Origin: Candidatus Dormiibacterota bacterium
GTDB lineage: Bacteria > Chloroflexota > Dormibacteria > Aeolococcales > Aeolococcaceae
Direction of reading: 5' to 3'
Length of the DNA: 64,000 nt
Assembly (NCBI GenBank): GCA_019245575.1
Contig: JAFARE010000018.1
Span: forward strand, 54,589-118,588
A program made the position numbers and the translations under genes. Position 1 is the first letter of the stretch. The number at the start of each line of letters is the position of its first letter. Shown one piece after another: positions 24,655 through 33,699 of the stretch. The notes under the pieces were generated by a model. The model did not search any database. It was not told the DNA's origin and saw only the letters and a list, made by a program, of their open reading frames with translations.

Positions 24655-25904
24655 AGGGCGCGACACTCACCGATCGCTGGCGGACAAGCGCGTTTCGCCC
24701 GGTCATCCAGCAGCCGGTGCTGCGCCGCCTGCTCCCCGCCTTCGCCGTGTCGGCCGTGGGCGACGGCATGGCGATGGTGGCGGTGGCATGGCTTGCCATC
24801 AGCATCGCATCGCCGTCGGACCGCGCAGTCGTCGTCGGCGTGTCTGTGGCCGCGTACACGCTGCCCGGCGCGGCGGGCGCCGTGCTGCTCTCGAGGCCGC
24901 TGCGGACACTCGCGGGCCGGCATCTGGTGGCCGCCGACTCGACGTTGCGCGCGCTGGCTCTCGGCGTGATCGCGACGCTGTTCGCGCTCAGCCTGCTGCA
25001 TCCGCCGCTGTACATCTCGGTGCTTGCGGTCTCCTCGTTGCTCCACGCGTGGGGGCTCTCCGGTCAGTACACGCTGATCGCCGAGCACCTGCCGCCCGAG
25101 TCGCGCACCGCCGGGAATGCACTGCTCTCCGGATTCGGCATGGCCTCATTTGTGATCGGACCGGTGCTCGCCGGACTCGCGGTCGCGCTCGCCGGGCCCG
25201 GGCTGCCGGTCGCAGTCGACGCCGCATCGTTCGCGGTGCTGGCGGTTGCGGCGCTGACGGCGCGAGGCGCGGCCACGCCGGCCGGCGAGGCGAGCGACGT
25301 CCGCACGCGCACGCGCGGTTTCGCGGTGATCGCGCGCAACCGCGTGCTGCTCGGCCTGCTCGCGCTGACCGTTGTCTACTACTTCCTGTACGGCCCGGTG
25401 GAGGTTGCGCTGCCGCTGTACGTCACCGGCCCGCTGCACGGTGACGCCGGCTTGCTCGGGCTGTTCTGGACGGTGTTCGGCATCGGCGCGACGACGGGCA
25501 GCCTCATCGCGGGATTGACCCGTCGCCTGCCGATCTGGCCGGCCTTGCTTGCGGCGGTGGTCGGATGGGGAGCCGCGCTTCTGCCGCTCGGCGTGCTCAC
25601 ACTGACGGTGCCGGCAATGGCCGGATTCGCGCTCGGCGGGCTCCTCTACGCGCCGTACCCGGCACTGTCGATGACGCTGTTCCAGCGTGAAAGCGCGGCA
25701 GGATCGCTGTCGCAGGTCCTGGCTGCCCGCGGTGCGATCACGGTGCTCGCCACGCCGCTGGGCACGGCGCTGGGAGGTCCATTGACGTCGTGGATCGGCG
25801 CCCAGCGCACCCTGCTGGTGTCGGCGAGCGCCACGATCGCCTCTGGATTCATCGCCACGGCGATCGTCGCGGTTCGCCGCGGCCGGCCCGGTGTGACGTC
25901 ATGA
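24648..25904 (+). CDS. MFS transporter (12 TM)
   Basis: A 418-residue permease with about 12 hydrophobic segments and a charged central loop near residue 215 (ASDVRTRTRGF). The pattern resembles the MFS_3/enterobactin-exporter type group of efflux proteins. It begins within the end of the SDR gene, so the two are translationally coupled, and the SDR product or substrate might be its cargo. That link is inference. Confidence 0.85.
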   Translation: MVKGATLTDRWRTSAFRPVIQQPVLRRLLPAFAVSAVGDGMAMVAVAWLAISIASPSDRAVVVGVSVAAYTLPGAAGAVLLSRPLRTLAGRHLVAADSTLRALALGVIATLFALSLLHPPLYISVLAVSSLLHAWGLSGQYTLIAEHLPPESRTAGNALLSGFGMASFVIGPVLAGLAVALAGPGLPVAVDAASFAVLAVAALTARGAATPAGEASDVRTRTRGFAVIARNRVLLGLLALTVVYYFLYGPVEVALPLYVTGPLHGDAGLLGLFWTVFGIGATTGSLIAGLTRRLPIWPALLAAVVGWGAALLPLGVLTLTVPAMAGFALGGLLYAPYPALSMTLFQRESAAGSLSQVLAARGAITVLATPLGTALGGPLTSWIGAQRTLLVSASATIASGFIATAIVAVRRGRPGVTS

Positions 25905-25910
25905 CGCGCG

Positions 25911-25916
25911 TATCCT
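25911..25916 (+). promoter_or_regulatory. -10 element before the dehydratase gene
   Basis: TATCCT, ten bases before GTG 25927, with no Shine-Dalgarno; a probable near-leaderless start. Confidence 0.45.
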
Positions 25917-25926
25917 CAGGTGCACC

Positions 25927-26913
25927 GTGACTGACGACGGATTCATCGCCGAGCACGGCCGCGACATCGAGGCCGCACGGCAGCGCATCGCCTCCAGGGT
26001 GCGCCACACGCCGGCGCTGCGCACAGATATCGACGAGCGGCTCATCCTCAAGGCTGAGAACCTGCAGGTGACGGGCGCCTTCAAGGTGCGCGGCGCATTG
26101 AACGCCGTGCTGCGCCTGCACGAGCGGGAGCCCGACGTCCAGACGGTGTGCACCGTGAGCTCGGGCAACCACTCGCAGGCGGTGGCGTACGCAGCGCGTG
26201 CGTGCGGGATGCACGCGGTCGTGGTGATTCCGCAGGGCGCCAACCCGAACAAGGTGGCAGCGACGCTGGCGCTCGGCGCCGAGGTGATCAGCGACGGCGT
26301 CACCTTCGACAATCGCGAGGAGTTCGCCGCACGCCTGGCAGCCGAGCGCGGGCTCCCGATGATCCACCCGTTCGACGACTGGGACGTCATCCACGGACAG
26401 GCGACGGCCGCGCTGGAGCTGCTCGACGACTGCCCTGATGTCGAGATGGTCATCGCCCCGGTCGGCGGCGGCGGGCTGCTTTCCGGGACCGCGCTCGCAT
26501 CGCGATACCGCGGCGCCTCGGTCAAGCTGGTAGGCGTCGAGCCGGAGAGCGCGGACGACGCGTCGCGCAGCCTCAGCACCGGCACGCTTCAGCGGCTCGC
26601 GGCCACGCCGGCCACGATGGCCGACGGAGTGCGCGTGCTCAGCATCGGCGAGCGCAACTTCGAGGTGCTCGTGGAGCGCGGATTCGCCGATGCGATCGTC
26701 ACCGTGTCGGAGCGCGAGCTGCAGAACGCGGTCGAGGAGATCTGGCGCGTGGGGCGTCTCGTCGTCGAGCCAACCGCAGCGTTGCCGCTCGCCGCGTTCC
26801 GATCAGGCCGGATCCCCAACCCGGTGTCAGGGCGGGTGGCGCTCATGCTCACCGGCGGCAACGTCGATCCTGCGATCGTGAGCTCCATCCTCGAGGTTGA
26901 GCGGCCGGCGTAG
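25927..26913 (+). CDS. Threonine/serine dehydratase-like PLP enzyme
   Basis: A 328-residue fold-type II PLP protein. The lysine motif is TGAFKVRGA (K53 or so), SSGNHSQA binds phosphate and GGGGLLSG is the glycine loop. It matches the short, single-domain threonine dehydratase/serine racemase group, which lacks a regulatory ACT domain. The product would be 2-oxobutyrate or pyruvate. It starts at GTG 25927 and converges with the CDF transporter gene. Confidence 0.88.
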   Translation: MTDDGFIAEHGRDIEAARQRIASRVRHTPALRTDIDERLILKAENLQVTGAFKVRGALNAVLRLHEREPDVQTVCTVSSGNHSQAVAYAARACGMHAVVVIPQGANPNKVAATLALGAEVISDGVTFDNREEFAARLAAERGLPMIHPFDDWDVIHGQATAALELLDDCPDVEMVIAPVGGGGLLSGTALASRYRGASVKLVGVEPESADDASRSLSTGTLQRLAATPATMADGVRVLSIGERNFEVLVERGFADAIVTVSERELQNAVEEIWRVGRLVVEPTAALPLAAFRSGRIPNPVSGRVALMLTGGNVDPAIVSSILEVERPA

Positions 26914-26925
26914 GCAGCGCCTCAC

Positions 26926-27810
26926 TCAGTCGTGCGTGGCACGCTCGTGCTCGCGGTGCTGAGGCGCTTCGATCTGGAACGTCGAATGCTCGATGTCGAA
27001 GTGGTCGGCCAGACAGTCGCAGAGGCAGTCGAGCAGGCCGCCGGCGTCGGCGTCGGGAGCTTTCACCACATGCACCGACACGACGTTCATGCCGCTGCCA
27101 ATCGACCACACATGCAGGTCGTGCGCGTCGACAACGCCAGGGACCTCGAGGATGTGCTGCCGCACGGCAGCGATGTCCACACCACGGGGCGCCGCTTCCA
27201 GGAGGACGTCAGCGGCGTCGCGAAGCAGGCGCATGGTTCGGGGCAGGATCACGAGGCCCACGAGGAGTGACGCGATCGAGTCGGCGCGCGTGAAGCCTGT
27301 GATGAGGATGATCACCGCCGCCACGACGACGGCAGCGGCGGCGAGCAGGTCGGAGGCGACCTCGAGATGCGCGCCACGCATGTTCATGCTCGCGGCGCGG
27401 TCGCGACTCAGGAGCCACGTCGATGCCCCGTTGCCAAGCAGCGCTCCCGCTCCGACGATGAGCATGAGGCGCCCGCCAACGTCGACCGGCGCGATGAGGC
27501 GCGCCACCGACGCCACGAGAATGAGCACACCGACGGCGAGCAGCACCGCGGCGTTGGCCGCCGCCGCGAGAATCTCCAGCCGCTGGTAGCCGAAGCTGCG
27601 CTCCGGCGAGGCGGGCCGCTCCGCAAACCACATGGCCAGGAGCGCCAGGCCCAGCCCCGCCACGTCCGTCAGAACGTGGCCCGCGTCCGCAAGGAGGGCG
27701 ACGCTGCGGGCAGCGACCGCGCCCGCGACCTCCGCAGAGAGGATCGCAGTGCTGATGGCGAGCACGATGGCGAGGCGGCGTTTCCGGAGGTGCCGCGGGG
27801 CTCGGTGCAT
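26926..27810 (-). CDS. Cation diffusion facilitator (CDF) family transporter
   Basis: About 294 residues with six membrane spans and a cytosolic C-terminal domain. The metal-site motifs ADAGHVLTD (TM2) and HLEVASDLL (TM5) carry the expected His and Asp residues. The C-terminal domain (DAHDLHVWSIGSGM, EHSTFQIE) is the CDF dimer domain. These proteins export Zn, Cd or Co in exchange for protons. A His-rich tail (QHREHERATHD) follows. ATG 27810 is used; TTG 27819 is an alternative. Confidence 0.93.
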   Translation of the reverse strand: MHRAPRHLRKRRLAIVLAISTAILSAEVAGAVAARSVALLADAGHVLTDVAGLGLALLAMWFAERPASPERSFGYQRLEILAAAANAAVLLAVGVLILVASVARLIAPVDVGGRLMLIVGAGALLGNGASTWLLSRDRAASMNMRGAHLEVASDLLAAAAVVVAAVIILITGFTRADSIASLLVGLVILPRTMRLLRDAADVLLEAAPRGVDIAAVRQHILEVPGVVDAHDLHVWSIGSGMNVVSVHVVKAPDADAGGLLDCLCDCLADHFDIEHSTFQIEAPQHREHERATHD

Positions 27811-27854
27811 GCGCAGCAAGGGTGCGCCATTTCGGCGTGGAGTGCCGGAGCTGC

Positions 27855-28280
27855 TCAGCCCGACATCGGCTGCACCTGTCGCTGCAGCTCCGCTGCGTTG
27901 CGCAGCGCCCGGAGCTGCAAGGTTCGCGTGTCACCCGTCGTGATGCCGAGGGCCCGAGCGGCGGCACGCAGCGACAAACCGTGCAGGAACCGCAGCTCCA
28001 GAATCTGCCGCTCCGGGGACGGCAACCCCGCGAGCAGGCCACGGACATCGACGGCACAACCGGACGGCAGGGCGCCATGCCAGCGCTCGGCAAGCAGCCG
28101 GCGCGCGCTTGCGAGCAGCTGAGCCCGGACCTCAGCGGGCGCGGCGCGAACATGAGACCGGGCCTGCGCGAACACCTGAGACGTGAGGTCCTCGGCCTCG
28201 GCGCGATTGCCGGTCCCGGCGTACACGAACCGGTAGACCTGACGCACGTGCTCTGCGTAGATCGGCTCGCCGATCGCCAT
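27855..28280 (-). CDS. Short ECF-type RNA polymerase sigma factor
   Basis: A 141-residue protein. Region 2 is at about 8-50 (YAEHVRQVYRFVYAGTG, NRAEAEDLTSQVFAQA) and region 4 at about 85-130 (GLPSPERQILELRFLHGLS, LRAAARALGITTGDTRTLQL). It is shorter than most ECF factors (about 170-200 residues), with a reduced linker. No anti-sigma factor is adjacent. A near-consensus vegetative promoter lies 48 nt upstream, so transcription is likely by the housekeeping polymerase. Confidence 0.85.
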   Translation of the reverse strand: MAIGEPIYAEHVRQVYRFVYAGTGNRAEAEDLTSQVFAQARSHVRAAPAEVRAQLLASARRLLAERWHGALPSGCAVDVRGLLAGLPSPERQILELRFLHGLSLRAAARALGITTGDTRTLQLRALRNAAELQRQVQPMSG

Positions 28281-28327
28281 GGCAATCCGCTCGTGATGCC
28301 CGATGCTAAAAGTAGCTTAGTTGTGAG

Positions 28328-28356
28328 ATTATTCTTTCTGACTTACTTTCTGTCAA
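28328..28356 (-). promoter_or_regulatory. Near-consensus promoter for the sigma factor gene
   Basis: On the minus strand, TTGACA (28356-28351), a 17-nt spacer and AATAAT (28333-28328). It is the best sigma-A promoter seen in the window. It lies in an AT-rich spacer shared with the divergent marR gene, whose regulator could bind here. Confidence 0.75.
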
Positions 28357-28395
28357 GTGTCTCGCGCCCTGAAGTAATTGGTAGGATTGACGCCC

Positions 28396-28908
28396 GTGCA
28401 GGACGAGATCGATCTCCTGATGAAGGGTCTTCGGGCCCAGCGCCCGGATCTCGACATCTCTTCCATCGGAGTGGCAGGGCGCATCGGCCGCCTGTCGCTC
28501 CACCTCGGCGAGATCAGCACCGCGGTCTTCGGGCCGCACGGGATCGGCGTCGGCGAATCGGATGTGCTGGCAGCTCTGTGGCGAGCAGGACCGCCCTACG
28601 AGCTCTCGCCAGGGCGGCTCCGCGCTTCGGTCACGGTGTCGTCCGGGGGGATGACCGGGCGCCTCGACCGGCTCGAGCGCGCCGGCTTGGCCGCGCGCCG
28701 GCCCGACCCGAGCGATCGACGCGGTGTGCTCGTTCGATTGACAGACAAGGGCGTCCGTCTCACGAACCAGCTCATCCAGAGCTATCTCGCGGAGCAGGGC
28801 CGCTTCCTCGCCGTTTTGAGCCCGGCCGAGACCGAGCGGCTGGAGCGCTCCCTGCGCAAGCTCATGCTCGCTGTCGCAGCACGCCGACCAGGTGACCTGC
28901 ACGCGTAA
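28396..28908 (+). CDS. MarR-family transcriptional regulator
   Basis: About 170 residues. The winged helix spans about 50-125: VLAALWRAGPPYELSPGRLR, SVTVSSGGMTGRLDRLERAG, LAARRPDPSDRRGVLVRLTD. GTG 28396 is the probable start; a TTG 18 nt upstream is also in frame. It precedes an MMPL transporter gene in the same direction, the usual arrangement for a local repressor of an efflux or lipid-export pump. The AT-rich spacer upstream contains repeated ACTTTCTG-like words that could be its operator. Confidence 0.88.
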   Translation: MQDEIDLLMKGLRAQRPDLDISSIGVAGRIGRLSLHLGEISTAVFGPHGIGVGESDVLAALWRAGPPYELSPGRLRASVTVSSGGMTGRLDRLERAGLAARRPDPSDRRGVLVRLTDKGVRLTNQLIQSYLAEQGRFLAVLSPAETERLERSLRKLMLAVAARRPGDLHA

Positions 28909-28957
28909 CCCGGTCCGGTAGTCCTTCACAACTACCGGCGTGCAGGAGCCACGCCGC

Positions 28958-31186
28958 ATGGTCGACGACTCGCGCGCGGCCGCCGCGCGCAATACGAGGC
29001 TGAGAGACATGAGCACTGTCGCACGCTGGTGCATACATCGCCGCAGAGCCGTCGTCCTCGGATGGTTGGGGTTGCTCGTCGCCGCCACCGTCGCCGCGCA
29101 GGTGTCCGGCAGCGCGTACACCAACTCGCTCACTCTGCCCAACACACAGTCCGCAGCCGCGATCCATCTGCTCCAGACGGTGTCGCCGCAGATCGCGGGC
29201 GACACGGAGCAAGTTGTGTTCGCGACGACCTCCGGCGCGCTGATCACCGACCCTGAAACGAAGGGCCGCGTGACGTCGCTGCTGGACCGGCTTGCCAGGC
29301 TGCCCCACGTCTCGCAGATCATCTCGCCGTACTCCGGAGCGGGGTCGAACGCGATCAATCCCCCGCGGACCGTGGCATTCGCCACGATCACCTTCGACCG
29401 GCAGATCGCAGACCTCTCCGACTCGCTGGCCACGGCATTCGTCAACACCGCCCGGGCTGCCGGGGGACCGCATCTGCAGGTCGCGGCATCAGGTCTGCTC
29501 GCCGAGAATGCGAATCCGCCCTCGCTCGGTGGCGCGGGCCTGGGCATCCTCCTCGCCGGGGTCGTGCTCTTGCTCGTGTTCCGCTCCGTCATCGCAGCTG
29601 CGCTGCCGCTGGCCTCGGCCCTGGTGTCGTTGGGGACCGCCATGGGAGTGCTCGCACTCACCAGCCATGCGATGTCCATACCGACATATGCGCCTGAGGT
29701 CGCCGCGCTTGTGGGGCTGGGCGTGGGCGTCGACTACGCGCTCTTCATCCTGACGCGCCACCGGCAGGGCCTCATCAACGGGCTCACCGTCGAGGAATCC
29801 ATCGTCGAGGCTGTCGACACCTCGGGCCGCGCGGTCCTGTTCGCCGGCATCATCGTCAGCATCGCGCTTCTCGGCATGGTGGCGCTGGGTGTGACCTTCC
29901 TCACGGGCTTGGCTGTGGGGGTGTTCGTCGGAGTCGCGCTGACGATGGCCGCTGCACTGACGCTGCTCCCCGCACTGCTGAGCTTTGGGGGCCGGCGCGT
30001 CCTCTCGCGAGGTCAGCGCCGCGCAATGGTCGCGACCGAGGAGCAGAGCAGGCGTCGCGCGTGGGGGTTCTGGGAAGCCTGGGCGCGACTCGTGAGCAGA
30101 CGCCCGGCCGTGCCCGCCTTGGTGGCGCTCGTCGTCGTCACGAGCATCGCAGCCCCATTTCTCTCACTGCAACCGGGAACCGCGGACGAGAGCAACGATC
30201 CTGCGGGCAGCACGACGCGCCAGGCTTACGATCTCCTCGCGGCGGGATTCGGCGCCGGCTTCAACGGACCGCTGCAGCTCGTCGCTCTGGTGCGTGGAAA
30301 GTCTGAAGAGGCGGCCCTGGACCGGCTCGCGGCCGGCGTCAAACCGCACGGTGACGTGAGCAGCGTGTCCGCGCCGCTGGTGATCCCGGACAGCCAGGGC
30401 TCCGCCGTGGGAATCATCAACGTGTACCCGCGCAGCGCGCCCCAGGATCCGGCAACCGCGACCCTCCTCAGTGACATGCGTGACCGGGTGGTGCCCGATG
30501 CAGTCGCGGGTTCGGGGCTCACCGTGTACGTCGGCGGCCCCACAGCGCTCAACACTGACTTCGACCAGCTGATCGCGAGCAAGCTGCCGCTCTTCGTCGG
30601 CTCGGTGATCCTGCTCTCGTTTCTCCTGCTGATGATCGCGTTCCGCAGCATGGTCATTCCGCTGATCTCAGCGGCGATGAACGTGCTGTCGGTGGCTGCG
30701 GCTTTCGGCGTGCTGGTTGCCGTCTTCCAGTGGGGCTGGCTCGGAAGCCTCGTCGGCGTGAGCCCGGGCCCCATCGAGCCCGCCTTGCTGGTCTTTCAGT
30801 TCGCCGTGCTGTTCGGCCTTTCGACGGACTACCAGGTATTCCTGCTCAGCCGCATCCGCGAGGAGCGCCACAGGACGCGTGACAGCGCCGCTGCGGTACG
30901 CGCGGGGCTCGCCGCCACCGGGAAGACGATCTCAGCAGCGGCCGTGATCATGATCTTGGTCTTCGCCTCATTCGCGCTCGGCAGCAACCGGCTGCTCAAG
31001 GAGTTCGGCGTCGGCTTCGCCGCCGGCATCCTGGTTGATGCTGCGGTGATTCGCCTGGCCATCGTGCCCTCGCTCATGCTGCTCGCCGGTGAGACGTGTT
31101 GGTGGCTGCCCGGTGGTGTGCGGCGGCTCGTGCCCCGGGTCGGGTTCGCGGAGCCCGCGCCCGTGCGTATGTTGAGCGAGGAATAG
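28958..31186 (+). CDS. MMPL-family RND transporter
   Basis: About 742 residues with 12 membrane spans in the 1+5+1+5 MMPL order and two periplasmic domains. Conserved features include GLGVGVDYALFILTRHRQG (TM4 region) and FGLSTDYQVFLLSRIREE in the second half. MMPL proteins export lipids, siderophores or drugs using the proton gradient. ATG 28958 has AGGAG nine bases upstream; ATG 29009 is an alternative that matches homologues more closely. It is downstream of marR and converges with the carboxyltransferase gene, five bases from its end. Confidence 0.92.
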   Translation: MVDDSRAAAARNTRLRDMSTVARWCIHRRRAVVLGWLGLLVAATVAAQVSGSAYTNSLTLPNTQSAAAIHLLQTVSPQIAGDTEQVVFATTSGALITDPETKGRVTSLLDRLARLPHVSQIISPYSGAGSNAINPPRTVAFATITFDRQIADLSDSLATAFVNTARAAGGPHLQVAASGLLAENANPPSLGGAGLGILLAGVVLLLVFRSVIAAALPLASALVSLGTAMGVLALTSHAMSIPTYAPEVAALVGLGVGVDYALFILTRHRQGLINGLTVEESIVEAVDTSGRAVLFAGIIVSIALLGMVALGVTFLTGLAVGVFVGVALTMAAALTLLPALLSFGGRRVLSRGQRRAMVATEEQSRRRAWGFWEAWARLVSRRPAVPALVALVVVTSIAAPFLSLQPGTADESNDPAGSTTRQAYDLLAAGFGAGFNGPLQLVALVRGKSEEAALDRLAAGVKPHGDVSSVSAPLVIPDSQGSAVGIINVYPRSAPQDPATATLLSDMRDRVVPDAVAGSGLTVYVGGPTALNTDFDQLIASKLPLFVGSVILLSFLLLMIAFRSMVIPLISAAMNVLSVAAAFGVLVAVFQWGWLGSLVGVSPGPIEPALLVFQFAVLFGLSTDYQVFLLSRIREERHRTRDSAAAVRAGLAATGKTISAAAVIMILVFASFALGSNRLLKEFGVGFAAGILVDAAVIRLAIVPSLMLLAGETCWWLPGGVRRLVPRVGFAEPAPVRMLSEE

Positions 31187-31190
31187 TCCA

Positions 31191-32744
31191 TTACCAGGTG
31201 TCCACAAAGCGCCGCGGCGGCGACGGTTCCGCGGCGTGCGCGGTCGCGGCGGCCAGCGTCTTCGCGATCAAGGCCCGCGTGTCAGCCGGATCGATGACGT
31301 CGTCGAGCTCGAAGATCGCTGCGGCGTTGAGCGCCCGAGCGTTCTCGCGCAGCTTCTCGGTCATCGCTCGCACGGTTTGCTCGCGAGCGGCGTCGTCCTC
31401 GATCGCCGCCATCTCACGGCGCATGCCCAGCCGCACCGCGCCCTCGAGGCCCATCGGTCCCAGATGGGCGCTCGGCCACGCCACGGTCAGAAGCGGTTCC
31501 TTCAGCGAGCCGCACATCATCGCCTGCGCTCCCAGCCCGTAGGCCCGGCGCAGGATCACCGCGATGAACGGCACGCGCAGCGCTGCTCCGGCCACCAGCA
31601 GCCGCGCCGTGTGACGAACCAGCGCCGTCCTCTCCGCCTCGGGTCCGACCATCATCCCCGGAGTGTCGATCAGCGACACAACCGGGATTGCGAAGGCATC
31701 GCAGAGCTGCAGGAACCGGGCCGCCTTGTCGGCGCCTTCGCTGGTGATGGCGCCGGCCATTCGCATCGTGTTGTTGGCGATGAATCCCACCGCGCGTCCG
31801 TCGATGCGCGCGAACGCGGTCAGCATCTCCGGGGCGAACTGCTCGCGCAGGAACATCACTGAGCCGGCGTCCGCCAGCGTGCTGATCACCGGCGCCACGT
31901 CGTAGGCGCGCCGTTCGCGTTCGGGGATCAGGCTGCGCAGCAGTGACTGGTCCGCGGCATCGCTCGTAGGAAGCGTGCCTTGAAAGTAGCCGAGCAGCCG
32001 CTTGGCCGCCGCCACCGCTTCGGCTTCGTCCGCGACAACGACATCGACCACGCCGTTGGGCGCCTGAATGTCGATGGGCCCGATCGAGTCGGCCTCCACC
32101 TCACCCAACCCGCCTCCGGCGATCATCGCGGGACCGCCGAGCCCGATGGAGACGTTCTTCGTCGCCACGATGAGGTCTGAGCATCCGGCGATCACCGCGT
32201 TGCCCGCGAAGCAACGGCCGTTGACGATTGCGATGCGCGGCACGAGCCCGCTCAGCCGCGCCCACAGCGCGAAGGCTCGGACGTCGAGCGCTGAGACCAC
32301 GGGATAGTCGGTGTCGCCCGGCCGTCCGCCGCCGCCCTCCGCGAAGAACACCGTGGGCAGGCGCAAGCGCTCGATGAGCTCGAAGAGCCGGTCCTTCTTG
32401 CGATGGCCGTGCGCACCCTGAGTGCCGGCGAGCACCATGTAGTCGTACGCGAGGACCGCGCATGCTGCAGCGTCGCCGAAGATGTCGCCATTGATCCGAG
32501 CCGTGCCTGCAATCAGACCATCCGCCGGGGTGCGCTCGATGAGCTCCTGCAGATCGCGCCGGCTGCGCTGTGCGGCGATTGCGTAGCGACCGTATTCCAC
32601 AAGCGATCCGGCGTCGACAATGGCCTCGAGGTTCTCCCGGGCGGTGCGCCGGCCCCCGGCGTGGCGCGACTCGACCGCGGCGGCGCGAGCGGCGTCCTCG
32701 GTCAGGGCCCGGCGGCGCTGCAGCTCGGTGAGATCGTCAGCCAA
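31191..32744 (-). CDS. Acyl-CoA carboxylase carboxyltransferase subunit
   Basis: A 517-residue protein of the PccB/AccD5 type: an N-terminal and a C-terminal crotonase-like half. The segments TARENLEAIVDAGSLVEYG, YDYMVLAGTQGAHGHRKKDR, GGGGRPGDT and RRAYGLGAQAMMCGS are typical. It transfers CO2 from carboxybiotin to an acyl-CoA such as acetyl- or propionyl-CoA. The start is TTG 32744. No biotin carboxylase gene lies next to it, so a partner must be encoded elsewhere. It is separate from the accD-accA pair at 60.5 kb. Confidence 0.9.
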   Translation of the reverse strand: MADDLTELQRRRALTEDAARAAAVESRHAGGRRTARENLEAIVDAGSLVEYGRYAIAAQRSRRDLQELIERTPADGLIAGTARINGDIFGDAAACAVLAYDYMVLAGTQGAHGHRKKDRLFELIERLRLPTVFFAEGGGGRPGDTDYPVVSALDVRAFALWARLSGLVPRIAIVNGRCFAGNAVIAGCSDLIVATKNVSIGLGGPAMIAGGGLGEVEADSIGPIDIQAPNGVVDVVVADEAEAVAAAKRLLGYFQGTLPTSDAADQSLLRSLIPERERRAYDVAPVISTLADAGSVMFLREQFAPEMLTAFARIDGRAVGFIANNTMRMAGAITSEGADKAARFLQLCDAFAIPVVSLIDTPGMMVGPEAERTALVRHTARLLVAGAALRVPFIAVILRRAYGLGAQAMMCGSLKEPLLTVAWPSAHLGPMGLEGAVRLGMRREMAAIEDDAAREQTVRAMTEKLRENARALNAAAIFELDDVIDPADTRALIAKTLAAATAHAAEPSPPRRFVDTW

Positions 32745-32792
32745 GGGCGGCGATGATAAGGCGCCGCCGGAGCCCGCCGCGCCATCTGCGCG

Positions 32793-33647
32793 TCAGCGAA
32801 GCAGAGAGGTCAGGTCGGCGACGATGTCGGCCGCGGCTTGGATCTTGTGAACGTGGTCGACCGAGAGTCCCGCGTACCAGGGCATCGTCCCCGGCGTGTC
32901 CAAACCGCAGCGCGGCGGGCATGGTGCTGCGATTGCCGGTGGCCTGAGCCCCTTCGAGCGATGCTCTGATGACGCGCACAGTCCCCGGCCACCTCCCATC
33001 GTCTCGAAATGACCGGTCAGCACCGTGTCAGCGGCGCTCGACGCAATCAGCGCCGCCAGGTAATCCGGGTGCACGTTCGCCTCCGACGCCGCAAGGAAGC
33101 GCGTACCGACGCGCACCGCGTCCGCCCCAGCATCCAGCAGCGCACGAACTCGCTCCGGCGTGCCAACACCGCCTGCCGCGACGGTCGGGATCGTGACAGC
33201 CTCGACGGTATCTCGGAGCAATACGTCCAGAGGCTTGGCCCCGCGAACATGACCGCCGGCTTCGACGCCTTGGATCACCACGATGTCGCAGCCGGCCCGC
33301 TGCGCCGCAGCGGCTTCAACGGCGGAGCCCACCTGCCATGAGACCAACGCGCCGGCTGCATGTCCTGCCGAAACCGTGCGTGCATCAGGCTCGCCCCAGA
33401 AGAACTCGACGACTCGCACGCCACACGCGCGCTCCGTGATGGTTTCGAGCGCTGGCAGGTACGGAACCAGGAACCCCAAGCCGAGCACTCCGGGCGACTG
33501 GTCTGGAAGATCGACGCCCATCGGCGCCATCCCAAGCCCACCTGCGCCCGCAACAGCCTCCGCCAGTTTCGCTGTCCCCACGCCGCCGAGGACCGCCAGC
33601 TGCAGGGGGAGCTCACAGCCGATCAGGTCAGTGAAGCCCGTTCTCAG
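32793..33647 (-). CDS. Nitronate monooxygenase (2-nitropropane dioxygenase family)
   Basis: A 284-residue FMN TIM-barrel protein. Visible segments are FTDLIGCELPLQLAVLGGVG, AGGLGMAPMG, VIQGVEAGGHVRG, VAAGGV and GADAVRVGTRFLA. It oxidises alkyl nitronates. No ATG, GTG or TTG occurs in frame near the homology start; CTG 33647 (LRTGFTDLIG against the usual MRTxFTDLLG) is the best candidate. The frame is open further back into the ABC permease gene but lacks any standard start nearby. It lies 52 nt from the permease gene. Confidence 0.82.
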   Translation of the reverse strand: MRTGFTDLIGCELPLQLAVLGGVGTAKLAEAVAGAGGLGMAPMGVDLPDQSPGVLGLGFLVPYLPALETITERACGVRVVEFFWGEPDARTVSAGHAAGALVSWQVGSAVEAAAAQRAGCDIVVIQGVEAGGHVRGAKPLDVLLRDTVEAVTIPTVAAGGVGTPERVRALLDAGADAVRVGTRFLAASEANVHPDYLAALIASSAADTVLTGHFETMGGGRGLCASSEHRSKGLRPPAIAAPCPPRCGLDTPGTMPWYAGLSVDHVHKIQAAADIVADLTSLLR

Positions 33648-33699
33648 GGGGCGGATTCTGCCTCGAAACCGGCCATCGGCGTCCGCTAGGGTTCGCCCC

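Noticed and set aside
28306..29679. A 457-codon minus-strand frame across marR and MMPL
   Set aside because: It lies opposite two clear genes and has low-complexity Ser/Ala/Arg composition.
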